In this document: positions 39,823-47,157 of the stretch, piece by piece
How the letters are laid out: every line of letters starts with the position of its first letter
How positions within the stretch are numbered: the first letter of the stretch is position 1
Assembly: GCA_003105015.1 (NCBI GenBank)
Contig: PQAF01000043.1
Span: forward strand, 1 to 48,387
Reading direction: 5' to 3'
DNA from: Rhodocyclales bacterium
GTDB taxonomy: Bacteria > Pseudomonadota > Gammaproteobacteria > Burkholderiales > Rhodocyclaceae
DNA length: 48,387 bases
Translations under genes and position numbers: made by a program
The notes under the pieces: model-generated
Told to the model about the DNA's origin: nothing
The model's database searches: none
Seen by the model: only the letters and a program-made list of their open reading frames with translations

Positions 39823-39959
39823 TTCCCCCGGTTTTCCGTGCAAGCCTTTGCCAGGCCTGCGTTTTTTTGGCGTTGGTGCGACAGGGTCCTGGCAGGGTGC
39901 CGCCAACCTCCAGGGATCGGCCGGAAACCCAGCATTGGCGCGGCATTCCGCGGTTTTGC

Positions 39960-39989
39960 TTCCAATCCCCATTGATTCTTCTGTATAAT
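39960..39989 (+). promoter_or_regulatory. Candidate promoter of petABC
   Basis: A perfect TATAAT (39984-39989) with an 18-base spacer from a weak TTCCAA (39960-39965) precedes petA by about 100 bases. The transcript would begin near 39996 and carry the repeat at 40007-40044 in its leader. Confidence 0.5.
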
Positions 39990-40006
39990 CCTGCGTTTCC
40001 TAGGTT

Positions 40007-40044
40007 CGGCGTAACGCTCGCCTGTGGCGAACATTAGCTTGTAC
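40007..40044 (+). repeat. Small palindromic repeat, copy A, in the petA leader
   Basis: The 38-base element begins CGGCGTAACGC and has CATTAGC near its end, with a hairpin GCTCGC/GCGAAC (40016-40021 with 40027-40032). It matches a second copy at 44384-44419 inside the type I secretion ABC gene: 11 and 7 identical bases at the two ends. The stem base pair T18-A30 here is C-G there, a compensatory change. Confidence 0.6.
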
Positions 40045-40090
40045 TGATATTTGATTTTGGATTCGCATTCTTCTTCAGGACATCGTGGCC

Positions 40091-40684
40091 ATGAGCAGTG
40101 AGAAGAAACCAGATTGCGGCAGGCGAAACCTGGTTTTCGCGACCGCAGCCGTGGGTGGCGTCGCAACCGTCGCCACGGCAGTGCCATTCCTGGCCAGCAT
40201 GGCGCCCTCGGAACGCGCCAAGGCGGCCGGCGCCCCGGTCGAGGCCGATATCAGCAAGCTGGCTCCTGGCGAAATGATGCGTGTCGAGTGGCGCGGCAAG
40301 CCCGTATGGATCATCCATCGCACCAAGGAAATGCTTGAAGCGCTCGGCAAAATTGCCGACAGGGTGAGCGATGCGGTGTCCAAGCGGCCGATGCAGCCGG
40401 AGTACGCCAGGAACGAAGCACGTTCGATCAAGCCGGAGTACCTGGTCGTCGTCGGCATCTGCACCCACCTCGGCTGCTCGCCGACCGACAAGTTCAAGAC
40501 CGGCGCGGAATCCGGCATCAATGCCGAGTGGCCGGGCGGCTTCATCTGCCCCTGCCATGGTTCGCTCTTCGATCTCGCCGGCCGCGTCTACAAGAACATG
40601 CCGGCCCCGGACAACCTGGAAGTGCCGCCGCACTACTACCTGTCCGATACGCGCATCCTGATCGGCGAAGACAAGAAAGCGTAA
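40091..40684 (+). CDS. petA: Ubiquinol-cytochrome c reductase, Rieske iron-sulfur subunit
   Basis: 2Fe-2S subunit of the bc1 complex, anchored in the inner membrane with its head in the periplasm. The 197-residue protein has a twin-arginine-type N-terminus (CGRRNLVFATAAVGG) whose helix stays as the anchor. Box 1 CTHLGC (Cys124, His126, Cys129) and box 2 CPCHGS (Cys153, Cys155, His156) supply the cluster ligands and the disulfide. Start: ATG at 40091; a GTG two codons upstream (40085) is possible, with CAGGA at 40077-40081. First gene of petABC. Confidence 0.96.
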   Translation: MSSEKKPDCGRRNLVFATAAVGGVATVATAVPFLASMAPSERAKAAGAPVEADISKLAPGEMMRVEWRGKPVWIIHRTKEMLEALGKIADRVSDAVSKRPMQPEYARNEARSIKPEYLVVVGICTHLGCSPTDKFKTGAESGINAEWPGGFICPCHGSLFDLAGRVYKNMPAPDNLEVPPHYYLSDTRILIGEDKKA

Positions 40685-40698
40685 AAGGGGCGCACGAC

Positions 40699-42000
40699 AT
40701 GGCAAGCACGAACTTCGAGAAATACAAGTCGGACGGCTCCCTTGCAGGCAATGTCCTCGAGTGGGTCGACGCCCGCTTCCCCCTGACGGCGAACTGGAAG
40801 GGCCACCTCTCCGAGTACTACGCGCCGAAGAATTTCAACTTCTGGTACTTCTTCGGCTCGCTCGCCTTGCTGGTGCTGGTGATGCAGATCGTCACCGGCA
40901 TCTTCCTGGTGATGCACTACAAGCCGGACGCCTCGCTCAACGCCGCCGGCGTGCCGGTGGCCTTCGCCAGCGTCGAGTACATCATGCGCGACGTGCCCTG
41001 GGGCTGGCTGATCCGCTACATGCACTCCACCGGCGCCTCGGCCTTCTTCGTCGTGGTCTACCTGCACATGTTCCGCGCCATGCTCTACGGCTCCTACCGC
41101 AAGCCGCGCGAACTGCTGTGGATCTTCGGCGTGCTGATCTATCTCTGCCTGATGGCGGAGGCCTTCGCCGGCTACCTGCTGCCCTGGGGCCAGATGTCCT
41201 ACTGGGGCGCCCAGGTGATCCTCAACCTGTTCTCGGCCATCCCCTTCATCGGCAACGACCTGACGCTGTGGATCCGCGGCGACTACGTCATCGCCGACGC
41301 CACGCTGAACCGCATGTTCGCCTTCCACGTCATCGCCATCCCGCTGGCGCTGATCGGCCTGGTTGCCGCGCACATCCTGGCGCTGCACGAGGTCGGCTCG
41401 AACAACCCGGACGGCATCGAGATCAAGAAGAACAAGGACCCGAAAACCGGCATACCGCTCGACGGCATTCCCTTCCACCCGTACTACACGGTGAAGGACA
41501 TCGTCGGCGTGGTGGTCTTCCTTGCCGTGTTCTCGATCATCGTCTTCTTCGCGCCGGAGCTGGGCGGCTACTTCCTGGAGTACAACAACTTCATCCCGGC
41601 CGATCCGCTGGTGACGCCGCCGCACATCGCGCCGGTGTGGTACTTCACGCCGTTCTACTCGATCCTGCGCGCCAACACGGTGAATTTCTTCTGGATCGAC
41701 GCCAAGCTGTGGGGCGTGATCTTCATGGGCCTCGGCGTGATGATCCTGTTCTTCCTGCCCTGGCTGGACCGCAGCCCGGCGAAGTCGATCCGCTACCGCG
41801 GCCCGATCTACAAGACCGCGCTGGCCGTGTTCATCGTCGCCTTCTTCATCCTCGGCTACCTGGGCATGCAGGCGCCGACGCCGGTCTACACGATCATTTC
41901 GCAGGTCTGCACGGTCATCTACTTCCTGTTCTTCCTGCTCATGCCCTGGTACACCCGCATCGACAAATGCAAGCCGGAGCCGGAAAGGGTGACCCAATGA
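40699..42000 (+). CDS. petB: Ubiquinol-cytochrome c reductase, cytochrome b subunit
   Basis: Integral core of the bc1 complex that carries hemes bL and bH and both quinol sites. The 433-residue protein has eight or more hydrophobic helices. The b-type signatures are MHSTGASAFFVVVYLHMFR and GYLLPWGQMSYWGAQVI in the N-terminal half, with heme histidines in both transmembrane pairs. The Qo-site PEW-like segment reads PDGIE...HPYYTVKD and VTPPHIAPVWYF; note PVWYF in place of PEWYF. ATG at 40699 (MASTNFEKYKSDG). The stop overlaps petC by four bases. Confidence 0.96.
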   Translation: MASTNFEKYKSDGSLAGNVLEWVDARFPLTANWKGHLSEYYAPKNFNFWYFFGSLALLVLVMQIVTGIFLVMHYKPDASLNAAGVPVAFASVEYIMRDVPWGWLIRYMHSTGASAFFVVVYLHMFRAMLYGSYRKPRELLWIFGVLIYLCLMAEAFAGYLLPWGQMSYWGAQVILNLFSAIPFIGNDLTLWIRGDYVIADATLNRMFAFHVIAIPLALIGLVAAHILALHEVGSNNPDGIEIKKNKDPKTGIPLDGIPFHPYYTVKDIVGVVVFLAVFSIIVFFAPELGGYFLEYNNFIPADPLVTPPHIAPVWYFTPFYSILRANTVNFFWIDAKLWGVIFMGLGVMILFFLPWLDRSPAKSIRYRGPIYKTALAVFIVAFFILGYLGMQAPTPVYTIISQVCTVIYFLFFLLMPWYTRIDKCKPEPERVTQ

Positions 42001-42722
42001 GAACCGCCATGTACAGGAAAATACTCATTGCACTGCTCTTCGCGCCGCTTGCTGCGCTGGCCGCCGGCGGCAGCCTCAAGCTCGACCGCGCGCCCGATCG
42101 CTCGACCGACCCGGCCGCCCTGCAGAACGGCGCCAAGCTGTTCGTGAACAACTGCCTGAACTGCCACGGCGCCAGCTACGTCCGCTACAACCGCCTCCAG
42201 GACATCGGCCTCACCGAGCAGCAGATCAAGGACAACCTGATGTTCACCGCCGAGAAGATCGGCGAGCCGATGGGTATCTCGATGTCGCGCAAGGACGCCA
42301 AGGAATTCTTCGGCGCCTGGCCGCCCGACCTCTCGCTGATCGCCCGCGCGCGCGCCTCCGGCGACGGCAGCGGCGCCGACTGGCTGTACACCTACCTGCG
42401 CGGCTTCTACCGCGACGAGGCGCGGCCGACCGGCTGGAACAACATCGCCTTCGAGAGCGTCGGCATGCCCCACGTCCTGTGGGAGCTGCAGGGCGAGCAG
42501 GTGATGGGCGCCGACCACAAGCTGACCCTGGCCAAGCCCGGCAAGCTCTCGCCCAAGGAGTATGACGACGCCGTCGGCGACCTCGTCGCCTTCATGGTCT
42601 GGATGGCCGAGCCGCAGGCGCAGTTCCGCAAGCAGCTCGGCGTTGCCGTGCTGATCTTCCTCGGCGTGTTCTTCGTCGTCGCCTACGCGATGAAGCGTAC
42701 GTTCTGGAAAGACATCCACTAA
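41997..42722 (+). CDS. petC: Ubiquinol-cytochrome c reductase, cytochrome c1
   Basis: Membrane-anchored c-type cytochrome that passes electrons from the Rieske protein to soluble cytochrome c. The 241-residue protein has a signal peptide (1-24, ending AALAAGG region), the heme-binding motif CLNCH (Cys53, Cys56, His57) and the segment FESVGMPHVLWELQG typical of c1. A C-terminal anchor helix lies at about 212-232 (LGVAVLIFLGVFFVVAYAM). The ATG at 41997 overlaps the petB stop (ATGA). sspA follows. Confidence 0.96.
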   Translation: MRTAMYRKILIALLFAPLAALAAGGSLKLDRAPDRSTDPAALQNGAKLFVNNCLNCHGASYVRYNRLQDIGLTEQQIKDNLMFTAEKIGEPMGISMSRKDAKEFFGAWPPDLSLIARARASGDGSGADWLYTYLRGFYRDEARPTGWNNIAFESVGMPHVLWELQGEQVMGADHKLTLAKPGKLSPKEYDDAVGDLVAFMVWMAEPQAQFRKQLGVAVLIFLGVFFVVAYAMKRTFWKDIH

Positions 42723-42827
42723 CCTACTGCAAGGACAGCCATGCAGTTTCTCGGCCATCGTGATTTCAACGCACCGCGCGTCCGCCGCGTGGTGCGCGAT
42801 GCCGACTATTCCTGGAGCGGGAATACC

Positions 42828-43424
42828 ATGATGACTTTGTACTCGGGTACCACCTGCCCGTTCAGCCACCGCTGCCGGATCGTCCTCTACGAGAAGGGAA
42901 TGGACTTCCAGGTGATCGACGTCGATCTGTTCAACAAGCCGGAGGACATCGCCGTCATCAACCCGTACAACCGCGTCCCGGTGCTGGTCGACCGCGATCT
43001 GGTCCTCTACGAAGCCAACATCATCAACGAGTACATCGACGAGCGCTTCCCGCATCCGCAGCTGATGCCGCCCGACCCGATCATGCGCGCCCGCGCCCGC
43101 CAATTGCTGTTCACCTTTGAGCAAGAGCTTTTCACCCACATCGAGGCGCTGGAAAAGAACCTGAAGGCCGCCGAGAAGGCGCGCCTGCACGTGCGCGACC
43201 GCCTCACCGAGCTGGCGCCGGTGTTCAACAAGCAGAAGTTCATGCTGGGCGAGGAATTCTCCATGCTCGACGTGGCCATCGCGCCGCTGCTCTGGCGCCT
43301 CGACCACTACGGCATCGAGCTGCCCAAGACCGCCGTGCCGCTCATGAAGTACGCCGAAAGGATCTTCAGCCGGCAGGGCTTCATCGACGCGCTGACCCCC
43401 TCCGAAAAAGTCATGCGGCGATAG
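42828..43424 (+). CDS. sspA: Stringent starvation protein A
   Basis: Glutathione S-transferase-fold protein that binds RNA polymerase and adjusts transcription in stress and stationary phase. The family start MMTLYSGTTCPFSHRCRIVLYEKG lies at 42828 (cited as one conserved N-terminal block; key residues Cys and Pro-Phe-Ser-His), giving 198 residues. The central NPYNRVPVLVDRDLVLYEANIINEYID and the C-terminal helical domain are normal. The frame also has an ATG at 42741, with its own AAGGA, that would add 29 residues; I consider the shorter form more likely. Order petABC-sspA-sspB is typical of betaproteobacteria. Confidence 0.92.
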   Translation: MMTLYSGTTCPFSHRCRIVLYEKGMDFQVIDVDLFNKPEDIAVINPYNRVPVLVDRDLVLYEANIINEYIDERFPHPQLMPPDPIMRARARQLLFTFEQELFTHIEALEKNLKAAEKARLHVRDRLTELAPVFNKQKFMLGEEFSMLDVAIAPLLWRLDHYGIELPKTAVPLMKYAERIFSRQGFIDALTPSEKVMRR

Positions 43425-43465
43425 CGGGACCGGCGCGTCCCGGCGGCGCGCTTCCCGCAGTTTTC

Positions 43466-43882
43466 ATGTCCTCCGTCGTTTCCACCAAGCCCTACCTCCT
43501 GCGCGCCCTCTACGAGTGGTGCGTGGACCAGGGTTTCACGCCCTACGTCTCCGTCCAGGTCGACGCGCAGACCCTGGTGCCGCGCCAGTACGTGCGTGAC
43601 GGCCAGATCGTGCTCAACCTCGGCGCCGATGCCGTGCAGAACCTGCACATGGGCAACGACCTCATCACCTGCCAGGCCCGCTTCGGCGGCGTCGCGCAGT
43701 CGCTCTCCATCCCCGTCGGCAACGTCGCCGCCATCTACGCCCGCGAGAACGGGCAGGGCATGGCCTTCGAGGTCGGCGAGCCGGCCGACGAACCGGTGTC
43801 GGCGGAAGAGGGCGCCCCCGAAGCACCCGAACCCCCGCCCACCGACACCCCGCCCCGCCCGCACCTGACCCGCGTCAAGTAA
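43466..43882 (+). CDS. sspB: ClpXP protease specificity-enhancing factor SspB
   Basis: Adaptor of 138 residues that brings ssrA-tagged proteins to ClpXP. The folded N-terminal part (KPYLLRALYEWCVDQGFTPYVSV; LNLGADAVQNLHMGNDLI; VGNVAAIYARENGQGMAF) is followed by an acidic, Pro-rich flexible tail. It ends in the ClpX-binding XB peptide RPHLTRVK. It lies 41 bases after sspA and is the last recognisable housekeeping gene; A+T-rich DNA follows. Confidence 0.95.
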   Translation: MSSVVSTKPYLLRALYEWCVDQGFTPYVSVQVDAQTLVPRQYVRDGQIVLNLGADAVQNLHMGNDLITCQARFGGVAQSLSIPVGNVAAIYARENGQGMAFEVGEPADEPVSAEEGAPEAPEPPPTDTPPRPHLTRVK

Positions 43883-43929
43883 GCCGGCCGAAGCGCCCGC
43901 CTCCGTCGTCCGACCTGCCCGCAGGCCGC

Positions 43930-44110
43930 AAGAAAATAAAACATAAACATTGTGTTATGTGACACCTAATATCACCATAGTGATACTTAATACTTTTAAT
44001 GTCTCATAAAAACAATACGATACTAGTATCCATGAGCGTTCCCGTAAATCGTGTCGTTATGAATTCGTGAAATATTTCACGAATTTCGATAATGAAATCG
44101 TGCTCTAATG
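43930..44110. promoter_or_regulatory. A+T-rich regulatory spacer before the type I secretion operon
   Basis: This stretch is far richer in A+T than all surrounding DNA. It holds several dyads: ACATAA...TTATGT (43941-43960), TATCAC-CATA-GTGATA (43970-43985), GATACTAGTATC (44019-44030) and the 24-bp palindrome listed separately. A further CCGGC/GCCGG stem (44133-44146) sits just before the ABC gene ribosome-binding site. I could not choose one promoter; a silenced or regulator-controlled promoter is likely here. Confidence 0.5.
44062..44085. promoter_or_regulatory. Perfect 24-bp palindrome, putative operator
   Basis: Bases 44062-44085 are an uninterrupted palindrome with half-site AATTCGTGAAAT. 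TTAT (44057-44060) and ATAA (44089-44092) extend the symmetry imperfectly. It lies 81 bases before the start codon of the secretion ABC gene. Its length and perfection suggest the site of a dimeric or tetrameric repressor or activator; the protein is not identified. Confidence 0.55.
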
Positions 44111-44165
44111 GCGCATTCATTCGACATGCAGACCGGCAATAGCCGGCGATCGAGGGGGAGGTCGG

Positions 44166-46442
44166 GTGTCAACCGCGGCTTGTTTGGAGGAGAGGGACTT
44201 GCTGTGGCTTCTGGGCAGCCTTTGCCAGATCGGCCGCGTGCCCTTCGATCCCGCCCTCATTTCCCAAGAATATCCCCCGCCCCTCACCACCGTCACACTG
44301 CATGAAGCGGCCCGCGCGCTGGGCTTCCGCACCGGGGAGCACCACGCCGACGCCGCCGTCCTGCCGGGGCTGACTTTTGGCTCCGGCGTAACGCCCGCTT
44401 CGCGGGCATTAGCCTGCACCGAAACGCAGGGGCGTTTTCCCGCCATCGCCTTCCTGCATCCGGTGCCGCATGTCGCGCCGCGTGGAACTGGCGCGCCGAC
44501 GCAACTGCATGTCGTGCGCGAGGGCGAACAGACGGAATTTCCGGAACCCCCATGCGCCCGTCCCGCGCTCATCCTGCGCGCCGATGCAAATCAGTTCCTC
44601 TTCATCAGCGCCGGCTCCGATCAACCCGAAACCCTTCCGCTCGCCGAGTTCGATCTCTATTTCGAACCGACCCTGATTCTCATCGCCCAGGACGCTTCCC
44701 TCTCTGCAGCGGGGAGAGGGACAGAGGTAGAGGGGGTAGGCGAGGTGCATGCCCCCGCCAAATTCGGCTTCCGCTGGTTCCTCCCCGAACTCCTCCGGCA
44801 CAAGCGCATCTGGCGCGACGTGCTGCTCGCCAGCCTCTCCATCCAGCTGGTCGGTCTCGCCGTGCCGGTCTTCACGCAGGTCATCATTGACAAGGTGGTG
44901 GTGCACCAGACGCAGTCAACTCTCATCGTCATCGCCGTGGCGCTGGTCATGTTCATGCTATTCACTGCGGTCATGACCTGGCTGCGACAATACCTGGTGC
45001 TGCATACCGGCAACCGCATCGATGCCGTGCTGGGCAGCCAGGTCTTCCGCCACCTCCTGCGCCTGCCGCTGCCCTACTTCGAGAACCGCACGACCGGCGT
45101 GCTGGTGGCGCGCCTGCACGGCGTCGAGACCATCCGCGAGTTCGTTGCAGGCAGCGCGGTGAGCCTCGTCCTCGACTTTCCCTTCCTGCTGATCTTTATG
45201 GCCGTGATGTTCTGGTATTCCTGGCAACTCACGCTCATCTCCGTTGCGATACTCGCTGCCATCGGCCTGATCAGCTTTCTCGTTGCCCCCATCTTCCGCG
45301 ACAGGCTCAACCGCCAGTTCCTCCTCGGCGCGAGGAATCAGTCCTTCCTCACCGAGTACGTTTCCGGCATCGCCACCGTCAAGTCGCTGCAGATGGAGCC
45401 GCACCTCGAGCGGAAGTATGGCGACTACCTTGCCGCCTATCTCGCCGCCGGCTTCACCACGCGACAGGTGAGCAATACCTACAACGTGCTCTCCAACGGT
45501 CTCGAACAGATCATGACGCTCGCAATCCTGGTCGTCGGTGCCCTGCTGGTGATGCGGAACGACGGCTTCACCGTCGGCATGCTGGTCGCCTTCCAGATGT
45601 TCGCTTCCCGCATGAGTCAGCCCATGCTGCGCATCGTCGGGCTCTGGCAGGAATTCCAGCAGGCCAACATCGCCGTGAAGCGCCTCGGCGATTTGATGGA
45701 TGCTCCGGCCGAGCCGCATGCCTTGAGCCCCCGGCGCGAGGACGGCGGCAGCGGGCGCATCGATCTCGTGGGGTTGAGCTTCCGCTATTCCGAGCAGCAC
45801 CCCTTCCTCTACCGCAACCTGAATCTCACGCTGAAACCAGGCCACCTCTCCGTGCTGATGGGCCCCTCCGGCTGCGGCAAGAGCACGCTGGCGAAACTCC
45901 TGCAGGGCTTCTATCTGCCGACGGAAGGCCAGATCTGCCTCGACGGCCGCGACATCCGCCACCTCGCCGCCAACGAGTTGCGCCAGACCTACGGCGTCGT
46001 GCCGCAGGAGACCGTGCTCTTCGCCGGCTCCCTCTACGACAACCTCGTCATGGCCCATCCGCATGCGGGCTTCGAGGACGTCATCGCTGCCTGCAAGCTC
46101 GCCGAGATCCACGACGTCATCGAAAAGCTTCCTCAGGGCTACCAGACCGAAATCGGCGAGCACGGCGTTGGCCTCTCCGGCGGACAGCGCCAGCGCCTTG
46201 CCATCGCCCGCGCGCTCCTCAAGCGCCCGAAAATCCTCATCTTCGACGAGGCGGTGTCCAGCCTCGACCAGCAGACCGCCGAGCATTTCGCCCAGACCAT
46301 CAACCAGTTGAAGGGCAAGGTCACGATGTTGTTCATCACCCACCAGATTCCGAAGGGGTTGCAGGTGGATGAGGTGTTCAGCTTTGGCGCGAAGCCGGCG
46401 GGGGCACAGGCAATGAATGAGGAAATAGAAAGGGAATCGTGA
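44166..46442 (+). CDS. Type I secretion ABC transporter with degenerate C39-like domain (HlyB family)
   Basis: Inner-membrane exporter of 758 residues. The N-terminal C39-like domain (about 1-165, LLWLLGSLCQIGRVPFD) lacks the usual catalytic Cys motif, so it is likely a substrate-docking domain. The ABC membrane domain spans about 215-480. The ATPase has Walker A GPSGCGKST at 566-574, signature LSGGQRQR at 670-677 and Walker B ILIFDEA. Two short segments (about 73-85 and 178-193) coincide with palindromic DNA repeats and seem to be in-frame insertions. Start is GTG with GGGGGAGG upstream. The likely cargo is the lipase-like protein encoded downstream; no HlyD-type adaptor follows within the window. 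Confidence 0.88.
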   Translation: MSTAACLEERDLLWLLGSLCQIGRVPFDPALISQEYPPPLTTVTLHEAARALGFRTGEHHADAAVLPGLTFGSGVTPASRALACTETQGRFPAIAFLHPVPHVAPRGTGAPTQLHVVREGEQTEFPEPPCARPALILRADANQFLFISAGSDQPETLPLAEFDLYFEPTLILIAQDASLSAAGRGTEVEGVGEVHAPAKFGFRWFLPELLRHKRIWRDVLLASLSIQLVGLAVPVFTQVIIDKVVVHQTQSTLIVIAVALVMFMLFTAVMTWLRQYLVLHTGNRIDAVLGSQVFRHLLRLPLPYFENRTTGVLVARLHGVETIREFVAGSAVSLVLDFPFLLIFMAVMFWYSWQLTLISVAILAAIGLISFLVAPIFRDRLNRQFLLGARNQSFLTEYVSGIATVKSLQMEPHLERKYGDYLAAYLAAGFTTRQVSNTYNVLSNGLEQIMTLAILVVGALLVMRNDGFTVGMLVAFQMFASRMSQPMLRIVGLWQEFQQANIAVKRLGDLMDAPAEPHALSPRREDGGSGRIDLVGLSFRYSEQHPFLYRNLNLTLKPGHLSVLMGPSGCGKSTLAKLLQGFYLPTEGQICLDGRDIRHLAANELRQTYGVVPQETVLFAGSLYDNLVMAHPHAGFEDVIAACKLAEIHDVIEKLPQGYQTEIGEHGVGLSGGQRQRLAIARALLKRPKILIFDEAVSSLDQQTAEHFAQTINQLKGKVTMLFITHQIPKGLQVDEVFSFGAKPAGAQAMNEEIERES
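44384..44419 (+). repeat. Small palindromic repeat, copy B, inside the secretion ABC gene
   Basis: The 36-base relative of the petA-leader element: it begins CGGCGTAACGC, has a perfect stem GCCCGC/GCGGGC (44393-44398 with 44402-44407) with loop TTC, then CATTAGC. It encodes about residues 73-85 (SGVTPASRALAC) of the C39-like domain without breaking the frame. Confidence 0.6.
44698..44745 (+). repeat. Second palindromic insert inside the secretion ABC gene
   Basis: CCCTCTC (44698-44704) pairs perfectly with GAGAGGG (44714-44720), followed by a purine-rich stretch ending GGTAGGCGAGG. Such CCCTCTC...GAGAGGG elements are common intergenic repeats in proteobacteria. Here it encodes the low-complexity linker SLSAAGRGTEVEGVGEV (about residues 178-193) between the C39-like and membrane domains. 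Confidence 0.5.
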
Positions 46443-46606
46443 TGAATGCTGTAACCAAGGCGATGGTCATGCTGGCGCACGCCGACACGGAAGGCTGGGG
46501 CGGCGTGGGCAATGGCCCTATCTATGATTGTGCATGGGAAAGTCAGTCTGCGCGGCACGGCGGAAAACACGTCTCCAACGACTGCGTAAGGTGGATTGCA
46601 TCATGA
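46442..46606 (+). CDS. Hidden 54-codon ORF in the secretion operon
   Basis: The ATG at 46442 overlaps the ABC stop by one base (TGATG), and its TGA overlaps the next ATG (46603-46606, ATGA). This double coupling is the main evidence for translation. The 54-residue product (starting MNAVTKAMVMLAHADTEGWGG) has two cysteines (30 and 48), a Gly/Trp-rich centre and an end DCVRWIAS; there is no signal peptide or membrane helix. I do not recognise it. It could be a small accessory protein, a secreted peptide of the ABC exporter, or a remnant of a larger gene that now only carries translation through. Confidence 0.45.
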   Translation: MNAVTKAMVMLAHADTEGWGGVGNGPIYDCAWESQSARHGGKHVSNDCVRWIAS

Positions 46607-47157
46607 AAACCGGCACCGGGAGCAGAACTTCGCGGCGGCAACCCATCACACGATCCTCGACGATGCGCGGCATTGGCCTCGTCAAGGCAGTGCTCCTCAT
46701 TCCCGCAGTGCTTCTTGCCATGCTGCTGCTGGCAGTCGGCTTCTTCGAGGGCAGGAAGGCGTATTGGGATTATCGGGTGCAAGAGATGTGTGTGAAGGAT
46801 GGGGGTACGCGTATCCATGAGCATGAACTCTTAACTCGGCTGGAGGCACAGGAGAATGGTTTGCTGATAGGGGACATGCTTGTAATCCCACCGCGACCAG
46901 AGCCCCTGTTAAATAATGGTTACTACATCGACTATGAGTCTGTCTACCTGCGAACAGGAGCACCAAGCGTATTCCGCTCTCGATCTACTGTAGTGCGTGC
47001 AAGAGACAGGAAGGTCTTGGCAGAGATGATCAGCTATTCGCGCGTTGGGGGTGATTTCCCAACTTTTGCACACCCGTCAGCAATGAGTTGTAGTGAAGCT
47101 AACACTGCAATTACTCAATTCAGAACCACGATTCGCATCAAGGGGGAAATGAAATGA
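46603..47157 (+). CDS. Single-pass membrane protein of the secretion operon, function unknown
   Basis: A 184-residue product. A basic N-terminus (RTSRRQP) leads to one hydrophobic helix (about 27-48, LVKAVLLIPAVLLAMLLLAV). The remaining 135 residues are probably periplasmic (EMCVKDGGTRIHEHE; two Cys around 63 and 165). I recognise no catalytic motif. The start chosen is the ATG overlapping the upstream 54-codon ORF; ATG 46663 (MRGIGLVKAV) is an alternative. It overlaps the lipase-like gene by four bases. Its base composition is visibly richer in A+T than that of the housekeeping genes. A role as inhibitor, chaperone or export helper for the hydrolase is only inferred from coupling. Confidence 0.7.
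   Translation: MKTGTGSRTSRRQPITRSSTMRGIGLVKAVLLIPAVLLAMLLLAVGFFEGRKAYWDYRVQEMCVKDGGTRIHEHELLTRLEAQENGLLIGDMLVIPPRPEPLLNNGYYIDYESVYLRTGAPSVFRSRSTVVRARDRKVLAEMISYSRVGGDFPTFAHPSAMSCSEANTAITQFRTTIRIKGEMK

Noticed and set aside
40636..41997. 453-codon minus-strand open frame opposite petB
   Set aside because: Composition is dominated by His, Asp, Arg and Glu from antisense reading of a membrane protein; no family resemblance.
44958..46343. 461-codon minus-strand open frame opposite the secretion ABC gene
   Set aside because: Antisense shadow of the ABC membrane and ATPase domains, without its own start signals or motifs.
46442..47157. One frameshifted gene made of the 54-codon ORF and the 184-residue protein
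   Set aside because: The ATGA overlap looks like normal coupling, and the second ORF has its own N-terminus with a basic stretch and membrane anchor, so a sequencing or natural frameshift is not needed to explain it.
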